Origin: Betaproteobacteria bacterium HGW-Betaproteobacteria-12
GTDB taxonomy: Bacteria > Pseudomonadota > Gammaproteobacteria > Burkholderiales > Rhodocyclaceae
Assembly: GCA_002842345.1 (NCBI GenBank)
Contig: PHCU01000002.1
Location: forward strand, 1 to 64,000
Direction of reading: 5' to 3'
Length of the DNA: 64,000 nt
Part shown: one piece after another, positions 45,834 through 53,830 of the stretch
How the letters are laid out: each line of letters starts with the position of its first letter
Numbering within the stretch: the first letter of the stretch is position 1
The notes under the pieces: generated by a model
The model's input: only the letters and a program-made list of their open reading frames with translations
What the model was told of the DNA's origin: nothing
Database searches by the model: none
Position numbers and translations under genes: made by a program

Positions 45834-47378
45834 TCAACCGAGCCGGCTGAGGTGATAGCGGGCCAGTTCGTAATCGGCGGTCTGCTCGATCAACGCCGCT
45901 GGCGCCAGCAGGCAGCGCCGGCCTTCGATGCTGCACTCCAGGCTTTCCTGCAAATCGAAGCTGGCCGGCGGCAGCACCACGCGCACTTCGCCCGGCTCGC
46001 CGCGGTTCTCCAGCAGTAGCGCCGGGGTGCCCGAGACGGCAGCATAGGACGAGGCGGTGCGCGCCTTCAGTTCGACCGAGAAGGCTTGGCGGGCCAGCGT
46101 CTCGATGCCGACCTGGGCGTCGCTCTCGCTGGTCCGGTGATAGCGGCGAACGATGCCGAGCAGCCAGTTGTCGCCACCGTCCGGCTGGATGGCCAGCAGC
46201 GCGCCGACCTTCAGCCAGTCGGCCGGAATGCTGTTGATTACCGCACCGAAGCCGCCGCGGCTGACGTTGTCCACGACCCAGCTTTCCATCTGCAGGCCGG
46301 CCGGCTTGCCACCGAATTCGCCGGAGAAAGCAACAAAAGCATTGACCAGGCCGTTGAGCACCGACAGCCGGTGCTTGACCCGATGCCGGTCGTGCCGCCG
46401 CTGCGGCGGCACCGGCGCCAGATAGGCAGCCAGATGGCGCAGCACCGGAATCAGCGTGCGGCCGTAATACTGGGCGCCGAGCTTGACCTCGGCCGGCACG
46501 TCGTCACCGCGCTCCAGCCCGTGCAGCAATTCCTTGATACCGGCATGCGCCGCCCCCGGCTTGAAGAAGCGCTGGCTCGGCTGCGCCGCTGCCGGCCTGC
46601 GTGCCAGACGCAGCGGCGGCTGGGCCAGTTGCAGATCGACCCAATACACGCAGTCGTGCTGGGCTTCGGCGGTGAATACGAAACCGGGCAGGAAATGTTC
46701 GATCAGGCGCTCGGCCAGTTCGATCTCCAGCGGCAGCAGGCTGTCCATCGACGCCGCCTGGAAGGTCATCACCTTCTGGTATTCCTGGGTCGGCGAACTG
46801 ACGCCGCCGGCCCGTCCGAGCTGCACGCCGCGCGTCGCCACGCCAGCGGCCTCGGCCACCAGCAGGGCGTTGCCAAGACGGGCCCAGAGTTGGTTGGCCG
46901 ACGGGCCGTAGTGGAACTGTTCCCACTTCAGGATCGCGCCGAGGGCGGCGATTAGCCGGGTGCAGATCGCTGGCAGCGCCGTCTTCAGCGGGTCCACCGG
47001 CTTGTCGCCGGCGGCCAGACCGCCCAGGCAGCGTTCGTAGGTGCTGGCCAGCAGAACCCAGAAGCCGTGACTGATCGACCACAGGCGCTTTTCCTCGGCG
47101 CGCGACAGACGCGCGGTATGCAGGTAATCGCGGCACAGGCGGCGCAGATGCGACTGTGCCGCGTCGTCCAGCTGCCGCGCCGCCTCGTACAGCCGGTCGA
47201 TCGACAGTTCGTCCGAGGCCAGGGCCGACTCGAGCCAGCCAGCCACCTCATCGACGGCACGGAAGGCGTTGTCCTTCGGCAGCTCGGCGACGATCCGCTT
47301 CAGTTCCTGTGCATCGGCGAGTGGATGCAGTGCCTTCTTGGCAAAAATCCCGCCCAGATTTCCCACTTTGTTCAGCAC
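45834..47378 (-). CDS. Uncharacterised cytoplasmic protein with PilZ-like C-terminal motifs
   Basis: A 514-residue soluble protein with no membrane segment or signal peptide. The first 320 residues are helical and match nothing I know. The C-terminal part has RRHDRHRV (327-334), containing RxxxR, and NVSRGG (371-376), matching [D/N]xSxxG. Together these are the c-di-GMP-binding signature of PilZ domains, followed by beta-rich sequence. I infer a c-di-GMP effector. Start GTG at 47378 with AGGAGG six bases upstream. Single gene; a GC inverted repeat (45828-45847) straddles its stop, convergent with mog. Confidence 0.65.
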   Translation of the reverse strand: MLNKVGNLGGIFAKKALHPLADAQELKRIVAELPKDNAFRAVDEVAGWLESALASDELSIDRLYEAARQLDDAAQSHLRRLCRDYLHTARLSRAEEKRLWSISHGFWVLLASTYERCLGGLAAGDKPVDPLKTALPAICTRLIAALGAILKWEQFHYGPSANQLWARLGNALLVAEAAGVATRGVQLGRAGGVSSPTQEYQKVMTFQAASMDSLLPLEIELAERLIEHFLPGFVFTAEAQHDCVYWVDLQLAQPPLRLARRPAAAQPSQRFFKPGAAHAGIKELLHGLERGDDVPAEVKLGAQYYGRTLIPVLRHLAAYLAPVPPQRRHDRHRVKHRLSVLNGLVNAFVAFSGEFGGKPAGLQMESWVVDNVSRGGFGAVINSIPADWLKVGALLAIQPDGGDNWLLGIVRRYHRTSESDAQVGIETLARQAFSVELKARTASSYAAVSGTPALLLENRGEPGEVRVVLPPASFDLQESLECSIEGRRCLLAPAALIEQTADYELARYHLSRLG

Positions 47379-47492
47379 ACTGCCTCCTCTCGACCATTTT
47401 TCTGGCTGTAGTTTAGCCGCAGATTTGTCAATTCGCTGCAGCCAGGCGGCCGGGATGTAAAATCATCCCTTTCGAATGAACGGCAGGACGCC

Positions 47493-48287
47493 ATGCAGCA
47501 ATACTTGGACCTCATGCGGCACGTGCTGGACAACGGCCATGACAAATCCGACCGCACCGGCACCGGCACGCGCTCGGTTTTCGGCTGGCAGATGCGCTTC
47601 GACCTCGGCCAGGGCTTCCCGGTGCTGACCACCAAGAAACTGCACCTGAAATCGATCGTCCACGAACTGCTGTGGTTCCTGCAGGGCGATACCAACATCA
47701 AGTACCTGCAAGAGCACGGCGTCCGCATCTGGGACGAATGGGCCGACGAACAGGGCGACCTCGGGCCGGTCTACGGCAAGCAGTGGCGGCGCTGGGAAAC
47801 GCCGGACGGCCGCGTCATCGACCAGATCACGCAACTGGTGCAAAGCCTCAAGCACAACCCGGATTCGCGCCGGCACATCGTCTCCGCCTGGAATCCGGGC
47901 GACGTCGACAGCATGGCCCTGCCGCCCTGCCACTGCCTGTTCCAGTTCTATGTTGCCGACGGCAAGCTGTCCTGCCAGCTGTACCAGCGCAGCGCCGACA
48001 TCTTTCTCGGTGTGCCCTTCAACATAGCCTCCTACGCGCTGCTGACCCTGATGCTGGCGCAGGTCTGCGGCTACCGCCCGGGCGAGTTCGTGCACACCTT
48101 CGGCGATGCGCACATCTACTCGAACCACTTCGCCCAGGCCAATCTGCAGTTGTCGCGTCAACCGCGGCCGCTGCCGACGCTGTGGATCAACCCACAGGTG
48201 CAGGACCTCTTCGCCTTCCGCTTCGAGGATTTCCGCCTCGAAGACTACGACCCGCATCCGCACATCGCCGCCCCCGTGGCCGTCTGA
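47493..48287 (+). CDS. thyA: Thymidylate synthase
   Basis: Makes dTMP from dUMP with methylene-tetrahydrofolate. 264 residues, the Escherichia coli length. Catalytic Cys146 in [12 protein letters not shown], phosphate-binding [13 protein letters not shown] and [12 protein letters not shown] are intact. ATG at 47493 with AGGA upstream. Followed by pgi after 2 bp and then folA, whose enzyme recycles the dihydrofolate made here. Confidence 0.98.
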   Translation: MQQYLDLMRHVLDNGHDKSDRTGTGTRSVFGWQMRFDLGQGFPVLTTKKLHLKSIVHELLWFLQGDTNIKYLQEHGVRIWDEWADEQGDLGPVYGKQWRRWETPDGRVIDQITQLVQSLKHNPDSRRHIVSAWNPGDVDSMALPPCHCLFQFYVADGKLSCQLYQRSADIFLGVPFNIASYALLTLMLAQVCGYRPGEFVHTFGDAHIYSNHFAQANLQLSRQPRPLPTLWINPQVQDLFAFRFEDFRLEDYDPHPHIAAPVAV

Positions 48288-48289
48288 CC

Positions 48290-49879
48290 ATGACCGTACC
48301 GCTCCGTCCCGCCTGGCTGGCACTCGCCGAGCATGCCCGCAGCCTGCGCAACCGCCATCTGCGCGACCTGTTCGGGCGCGACCCGGAACGCTTCGAGCGC
48401 TTTTCGCTGCAGCATCGCGGCTTGCTGATCGACTTCTCCAAGCAGCGCCTCAATCACGAAACCACCACCCTGCTGCACCAGTTGGCCGAACAGGCGGACT
48501 GGCGCGGCTGGCAGAAGCGCATGCGGGCCGGCGAGGCGATCAACCATACCGAGCAGCGCGCCGTCCGCCACGTCGAGCTGCGCGCCGGCGACGCGGCCCC
48601 GGCCGAGGTCAAGGATGTCCTAGGCCGCATGGCGGCTTTCTGCGAGGCCATCCACAGCGGGACCTGGCGCGGCTTTTCCGGCGAACGCATCACCGACGTC
48701 GTCAATCTCGGCATCGGCGGCTCCGACCTCGGCCCGCGCATGGTCGTCCATGCCTTGTCCGCCTGTCAGCAACCTGACCTACGCGTGCATTTCGTCTCCA
48801 ATCTCGACGGCGCCGACCTCGCCTCGACGCTGGCCGGACTGAATCCGCGGCGCACCCTGTTCATCGTCGCCAGCAAAACCTTCAGCACGCTGGAGACCAT
48901 GGCCAATGCGCGCACTGCCCGCGCCTGGCTGCTGGCCACAGCCAACGACGAGGGCGCCGTCACCCGACATTTCGTCGCCGCCTCGACCAATCTCGCAGCA
49001 ACCAGCGCCTTCGGCATCGCGCCGGCCAACGTCTTCGAATTCTGGGACTGGGTTGGCGGCCGCTTCTCGCTATGGTCGGCGATCGGTCTGCCGATCGCGC
49101 TGGCCATCGGCTTTCGCCATTTCACGCAACTACTGGCCGGGGCGCACGATCTCGACCAGCATTTCTTCGCTGCACCGGCCCGAGAGAACCTGCCGCTGAC
49201 GCTGGCCTTGATCGCGCTGTGGAATACCAACTTCCTCGACGCACACAGCCATGGGGTGTTTCCCTACAGCCACTCGCTGACGCTGCTCCCAGCGCATCTG
49301 CAGCAATTGGAGATGGAGAGCAACGGCAAGCGCGCCAACCGCGATGGCCAGGCCGTGGACTATGAAACCAACCCGATTCTCTGGGGCGCCGCCGGCACCA
49401 ACGGCCAGCACTCCTTCTTCCAGCTGCTGCATCAGGGTGGCGCGCTGGTCGCCAGCGATTTCATCGCCCTGGCCCGTTCCGACTACCCGCTGCCCGGCCA
49501 TCACAGCGATCTGCTGGCCAACTGCCTGGCCCAGTCGTCGGCTCTGGCTTTCGGCCAGACGGTGGAGGAAGCCCGCAGCGCAGGCATTCCGGAACATCTG
49601 CTGGCCTTCCGCCGGTTTCCGGGCAACCAACCGTCGACCACCATCCTGCTGCCGGAACTGACCCCGTTCACGCTCGGCCAGTTGCTTGCCCTGTACGAGC
49701 ACAAAGTGTTCTGCCTGGGCGTGCTGTGGAACCTGAATTCCTTCGACCAATGGGGCGTCGAGCTCGGCAAGCAGATGGCCGGACGACTAGCCACCTGCAT
49801 TCGCGGCGAGGCCACGACCGCGGAACTGGATGCCTCGACCCGCGGACTGATTGCCCACCTCCAGCAAAGCCGGAGCTGA
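48290..49879 (+). CDS. pgi: Glucose-6-phosphate isomerase
   Basis: Interconverts glucose-6-phosphate and fructose-6-phosphate. 529 residues. Signatures: NLGIGGSDLGPRMV, SKTFSTLETM, the catalytic Glu/His segment GTNGQHSFFQLLHQG and the lysine in QWGVELGKQMA. Placed between thyA and folA with 2-bp gaps on each side, an insert into an otherwise functional thyA-folA pair. Confidence 0.97.
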   Translation: MTVPLRPAWLALAEHARSLRNRHLRDLFGRDPERFERFSLQHRGLLIDFSKQRLNHETTTLLHQLAEQADWRGWQKRMRAGEAINHTEQRAVRHVELRAGDAAPAEVKDVLGRMAAFCEAIHSGTWRGFSGERITDVVNLGIGGSDLGPRMVVHALSACQQPDLRVHFVSNLDGADLASTLAGLNPRRTLFIVASKTFSTLETMANARTARAWLLATANDEGAVTRHFVAASTNLAATSAFGIAPANVFEFWDWVGGRFSLWSAIGLPIALAIGFRHFTQLLAGAHDLDQHFFAAPARENLPLTLALIALWNTNFLDAHSHGVFPYSHSLTLLPAHLQQLEMESNGKRANRDGQAVDYETNPILWGAAGTNGQHSFFQLLHQGGALVASDFIALARSDYPLPGHHSDLLANCLAQSSALAFGQTVEEARSAGIPEHLLAFRRFPGNQPSTTILLPELTPFTLGQLLALYEHKVFCLGVLWNLNSFDQWGVELGKQMAGRLATCIRGEATTAELDASTRGLIAHLQQSRS

Positions 49880-49881
49880 AC

Positions 49882-50382
49882 ATGTCTGAAATCGTCATCA
49901 TCGCCGCCGTCGCCCGGAACCGGGTGATCGGCAAGGACAACCAACTGCTCTGGAACATTCCGGAAGACATGGCGCACTTCAAGGCGCTGACCCAGGGCCA
50001 CGCGGTGCTGATGGGCCGCAAGACATGGGAGTCGCTGCCTGAACGGTTCCGCCCGCTGCCCGGCCGGCGCAACATCGTGATCAGCCGGCAGGCCGGCTAT
50101 GCCGCCGCCGGTGCCGAAGTCGCCGGCTCGCTGGAAGACGGCATCGCCCTGGCCAGTGGCGCGCAACAGCTGTTCATCATCGGCGGCGCCGAGATCTACG
50201 CGCAGGCGATGCCGCTGGCCGATCGCCTGGAAATCACCGAAGTCGGCCTGACTCCGGAAGGCGATGCCTGGTTTCCGGAAATCGCGACCGCTGACTGGCA
50301 AATCGCTTCCTGCAGCGAACTCGCCTCGCGCACCGAGGTCGCCGTACGTTTCCTGAGCTACCGGCCGCGCCGCTCCGGCTAG
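49882..50382 (+). CDS. folA: Dihydrofolate reductase
   Basis: Reduces dihydrofolate to tetrahydrofolate with NADPH. 166 residues. Active-site segment LLWNIPEDMAHF, NADPH loop MGRKTWESLP, and the GGAEIYAQAMPLADRLEIT region are present. It completes the folate cycle with thyA upstream. It ends 6 bp before the convergent FecR-like gene. Confidence 0.97.
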   Translation: MSEIVIIAAVARNRVIGKDNQLLWNIPEDMAHFKALTQGHAVLMGRKTWESLPERFRPLPGRRNIVISRQAGYAAAGAEVAGSLEDGIALASGAQQLFIIGGAEIYAQAMPLADRLEITEVGLTPEGDAWFPEIATADWQIASCSELASRTEVAVRFLSYRPRRSG

Positions 50383-50388
50383 GTCGAC

Positions 50389-51690
50389 TTAGCGACCGAG
50401 CGCAGCGCTGCCGGTGACCTTGGCCCCGAAATAGGGCTGCAGCTGGTAGGTGATGCCGACGTAAGGCGCACCGGCACCGACGAACATCCCGGCCGCCTGC
50501 CCGAAACCGCCCTGACCATCACTCAGGCCGTCAAAGACGAAGGTCTGGCTGCGCGCCGTTGGCGACAGGGTTTCGCTGAACGGATTGGCGTTGCCGCTGA
50601 GCTGCAGGTTCAGGCTCAGGTTCATGATGGAACTCGAAAAGTTGGCCACCAGGCTGGCCGCGGTCAGCGTCTGTACGCCAGCGTTGATATCGATCGCCGT
50701 CGTCGCGCCGCCATTGGCCAGGGTATAGGTATAGGTACCGTCGCCGAGACCGGTGATATCGGACAGCGGCGTCAGGCGCCCAGCGACGTAGTGGAAGTTG
50801 TCGAGCACGGAAGCATCTTCCAACCTCGCCTGGCTCCAGCGGCCCCAGCCGATCAACCCATCGCGGCTGGCCGCTTCGGCAAGGCCGGCGCCCACGGAGA
50901 AGGAATGGGTGCCGTCGCTGGCCTGGACCAGCAGGTCGAGGCCGCTGAACTGCGCCGTCAGATTGTCCTTGCCAAACGGCACCGTCGCATTGCTGGCGAA
51001 CTGCATGCTGTAATCCGGACCGGATTCCATGCCGCGGACGGCATCGCCTGCCACGAACGGCGGCCGCACATCGCTCAGCATCGGCTGCGCCGGGTCGAGG
51101 CGCGGGCGGCTGGCCGTCAGCTGCGGCAATTGGTCGTGGCCGCGGACAACGGCCGCCTCGCCGCTGGCGACGATAATGCAGCCGGCACGGTTACAGACCT
51201 CGATGCGCCCTTCGCCGGTGGCAATGGCGATGGTTTCCGGATCGAGATAGGTGACCGTAAACTCGGTGCCACGGATGCCGATCGTCGCCACCGCGGTGGA
51301 GACCTTGTAGCTGTCGCGATTGGCCCGGCCGATCAAGCCGGTCAGGGTGCGCAGGCCGCCTTTCAGCAAGCTGAAGAAGCCGCGCTCCTGCCCGTCGGCC
51401 TGGCCGGCGAAGCGATAGTTGTCGAGGCGGTATTCGCTCTGCGGCTGCAGGGAAACCAGCGCGCCATCGGTGAAGCGCAACTGGGCCCGACCGTCGCGCC
51501 CGGTCAGCACGGTATCACCCGTTTGCAGCTCGCTGCCCTTGGCCAGGGAGCGCGTTTCCCCGCTGGCCGACAGGGCGCGCACTTCACCGTTGACGAAATC
51601 GAGACGGGCGGCAGCGGCCGCCTGGGCCAACACCGGCAGCAGTGCGGTCAGAACAAATGGCAGCAGATGCTTGAAAGAGGCTCGGGTCAT
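50389..51690 (-). CDS. Exported FecR-domain protein (large)
   Basis: A 433-residue secreted protein: signal peptide (LLPFVLTALLPVLAQA), then a FecR domain (about 28-165) with GDTVLTGRDGRAQLRFTDGALVSLQP and ATIGIRGTEFTV. The C-terminal 260 residues are Gly/Ser/Thr/Asn-rich beta-type sequence of unknown function. Unlike the classical FecR, it has no membrane helix and no linked sigma factor, so it is probably a periplasmic or surface protein rather than a signal transducer. It ends the trio with the barrel gene and a smaller FecR protein. Confidence 0.8.
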   Translation of the reverse strand: MTRASFKHLLPFVLTALLPVLAQAAAAARLDFVNGEVRALSASGETRSLAKGSELQTGDTVLTGRDGRAQLRFTDGALVSLQPQSEYRLDNYRFAGQADGQERGFFSLLKGGLRTLTGLIGRANRDSYKVSTAVATIGIRGTEFTVTYLDPETIAIATGEGRIEVCNRAGCIIVASGEAAVVRGHDQLPQLTASRPRLDPAQPMLSDVRPPFVAGDAVRGMESGPDYSMQFASNATVPFGKDNLTAQFSGLDLLVQASDGTHSFSVGAGLAEAASRDGLIGWGRWSQARLEDASVLDNFHYVAGRLTPLSDITGLGDGTYTYTLANGGATTAIDINAGVQTLTAASLVANFSSSIMNLSLNLQLSGNANPFSETLSPTARSQTFVFDGLSDGQGGFGQAAGMFVGAGAPYVGITYQLQPYFGAKVTGSAALGR

Positions 51691-51704
51691 CGCAATTCTC
51701 CGGT

Positions 51705-53015
51705 TCAGAACTCGCGGCGGATGGCGAGCGACACGACTTCGCGGTGATAGTCGTTGAGTTCAAGATTGGACTTGTTGTAGGTCAGCGCCAGCTGGGGCGT
51801 CAGGGTCCAGTCGCGCGCCAGGGCGTAATTGACGCCGATCAGCGCGCCGTACTGGTCATCCTGGCGCCGGACCTCGTTCGCCTGATTGCGCGAGTGGTCG
51901 CGTCGTTCGTAGGAGAGGCTGCCGAAGGCGATCAACTGCTGGCCGAAGCCGAGACGCCCACCGAGGCGCGCGCCGTAGCCATCGAACTCATATTGCTTGA
52001 GGTTGCGGGCCTCGGGCTTTTCCTGGACCAGGTAGGCACTGGCGAAGCCGACCGCACCATCGCGCCACAGGTAGGCATAGGAAGCGCCGCCCAGATAACG
52101 GTCGACGTCGCGCGCCCGGTTGGTCAGATAGTTGAGCTCGGCATACTGGCCGAAAACGCTGAGCTGGTTGCGCGCGTCGAGATTGTATTGCCACTGCCCG
52201 GTGAGGCCGACGACGTTGCGGTAGCGGGCACCGTCTACGGTGACCTGCCCGCCCTGGCCCATGACGGTCACGACATTCTTGCCGGCCGAGAAGACGAGGC
52301 CCAGATTGCCATCGACACTGCCGAGGTCAAATTGCGCTTTCTCGAAGTTGCCGCGGTAGGAGCCGGACAAGCCGGCCAGCAGGGCGATGCCGGTGTGCAG
52401 CGGCAGGCGGGCATTGGCCCCGGCGCCCAGCTGGCCGAAACCATCCTCGTTGGCCTTGATGTCCGCCGGCAGCGGAATGCTGAAGCCACTGGGAAAGGTG
52501 ATGCTGGAGCGGTTGGGTCCAGCATTGACGTTGGAGTCGTAGCCGACCTGGGCCTCGACATAGCCATTGACGCTGGCCGTGTCGCCACTTTCCCGACGGC
52601 GGGCCAGGGCGATGTAGCGTTCCAGGGTCAGCGAAACGTCGGCCGGCACGCCCTGGCGCTGGACGTTTTCGAACTCCTGGCGGGCAGTTTCGACTTCGCC
52701 GAGCGCCAGATAGGCCCGGGCGATTTCCGCCCGCGCCCGGATGTGGTTGGGTTCAAGCGCCAGCACCCGCTCCAGGGCGAACACCGCGCGGGTGTTCTCG
52801 CCGATCTCGAGCGCCGCCAGGCCGAGCAGGAAATCATAGCCGACCTCGCCGGCCCGCTCGCTCTCGCGCGGTTCGAGCAAGGCATACGCCGCCCGCCCCT
52901 GAGCGCCGTTGAGCAAGGCCAGCGCCTCGTCGGTCAGCGCGTCGGCGACGGCTACCGGCACCACCCCAAGCCCGAGCCAGCATAGCGCGGCAAGCCGCAT
53001 TGGTCGTTTCACCAT
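51705..53015 (-). CDS. Outer-membrane TPR / beta-barrel protein
   Basis: A 436-residue exported protein: signal peptide to about residue 20 (PVAVADA), an N-terminal TPR region (about 25-150: FALERVLALEPNHIRARAEIARAYLALGEVETARQEFE), and a C-terminal part of alternating hydrophobic residues ending in phenylalanine (VSLAIRREF), the outer-membrane barrel signal. This TPR-plus-barrel layout is that of DUF560/Slam-type proteins, which translocate surface proteins. ATG at 53015 or 53018 with GGGGGGA just upstream. The flanking FecR proteins are candidate substrates or partners. Confidence 0.75.
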   Translation of the reverse strand: MVKRPMRLAALCWLGLGVVPVAVADALTDEALALLNGAQGRAAYALLEPRESERAGEVGYDFLLGLAALEIGENTRAVFALERVLALEPNHIRARAEIARAYLALGEVETARQEFENVQRQGVPADVSLTLERYIALARRRESGDTASVNGYVEAQVGYDSNVNAGPNRSSITFPSGFSIPLPADIKANEDGFGQLGAGANARLPLHTGIALLAGLSGSYRGNFEKAQFDLGSVDGNLGLVFSAGKNVVTVMGQGGQVTVDGARYRNVVGLTGQWQYNLDARNQLSVFGQYAELNYLTNRARDVDRYLGGASYAYLWRDGAVGFASAYLVQEKPEARNLKQYEFDGYGARLGGRLGFGQQLIAFGSLSYERRDHSRNQANEVRRQDDQYGALIGVNYALARDWTLTPQLALTYNKSNLELNDYHREVVSLAIRREF

Positions 53016-53059
53016 CATTCCCCCCACAGCCATCCCCTCAATCTATCGGCAATGCCACA

Positions 53060-53809
53060 TCACGGTCGGTTCGGCTGCACCGCCGGACTCGCTTCGCGTG
53101 GCGTGTAGTAATCCATGTTCGGTCCGGGGGACTGCACGGCCGGCGGCACTGGCTGCGTCGGTACCGGCAGCGTGACCTCTTCGCGGACCACCGGCACTGC
53201 CGGCAGCGCCCCTTCGCTGTTCAGCTGCCGGTCCCGGGCTTCCTCACGCAACTCCGGCGGCGCCCCCGCCGCCCGCACCCAGACCGTTTCGGCCGGCGCA
53301 ACATCGCGACAGGCGACCTCGCTGCACACTTCAACCAGGCCGGAGTAGGTGGTGACCAGCAGACCGGAGCCATCCAGCCGGGCGCCGAATTCGGTGCCGC
53401 GAATACCTATCGTGGCAACGCTGGTGCCGATCCGGTACTGCGTGCGATCCTTTTTGCCGAGCCAGCCGGTAACCGTGCGCAGGCCGCCCTTGAGCAGGGT
53501 CATCAACACCCCGTCGCCGGCAATGACGCGCTCGCCGCCATAGCGGAAACGGTCAACGCGAAAGCGGGTGGCCGGCTGCAGCGACATGCTGGCGCCGTCG
53601 CGAAAACGCAGCTGCACACGCCCATCGGCCGTATCGATGGTATCGCCGGCGGCAATTTCGCCGCCCCGGTTCAGCAGGCGGACACGGCCATCGGCAGCGA
53701 TCGCCTGCGGCTGGCCGGTGAGGAATACCACCGTCGCCGCCAGCTCGGCCAATGCCGGTAGCGAACACAGCCAGCACAGGCCCAGGCCAACGGCCAATCG
53801 ACGCAACAT
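53060..53809 (-). CDS. Exported FecR-domain protein (small)
   Basis: A 249-residue protein with a signal peptide (LGLCWLCSLPALA), a FecR domain (about 22-175) with GDTIDTADGRVQLRFRDGASMSLQP and ATIGIRGTEFGA, two cysteines in VCSEVAC, and a Pro-rich tail (from about 195). It is clearly paralogous to the large FecR protein over the FecR domain. ATG at 53809 with GGGGGAG upstream. First gene of the trio. Confidence 0.8.
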   Translation of the reverse strand: MLRRLAVGLGLCWLCSLPALAELAATVVFLTGQPQAIAADGRVRLLNRGGEIAAGDTIDTADGRVQLRFRDGASMSLQPATRFRVDRFRYGGERVIAGDGVLMTLLKGGLRTVTGWLGKKDRTQYRIGTSVATIGIRGTEFGARLDGSGLLVTTYSGLVEVCSEVACRDVAPAETVWVRAAGAPPELREEARDRQLNSEGALPAVPVVREEVTLPVPTQPVPPAVQSPGPNMDYYTPREASPAVQPNRP

Positions 53810-53830
53810 GTACTCCCCCCCGGGACCGGA

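Noticed and set aside
50389-53809. FecIR-type iron signalling system
   Set aside because: No sigma factor or TonB-dependent receptor is adjacent, and the FecR proteins have signal peptides without an inner-membrane helix.
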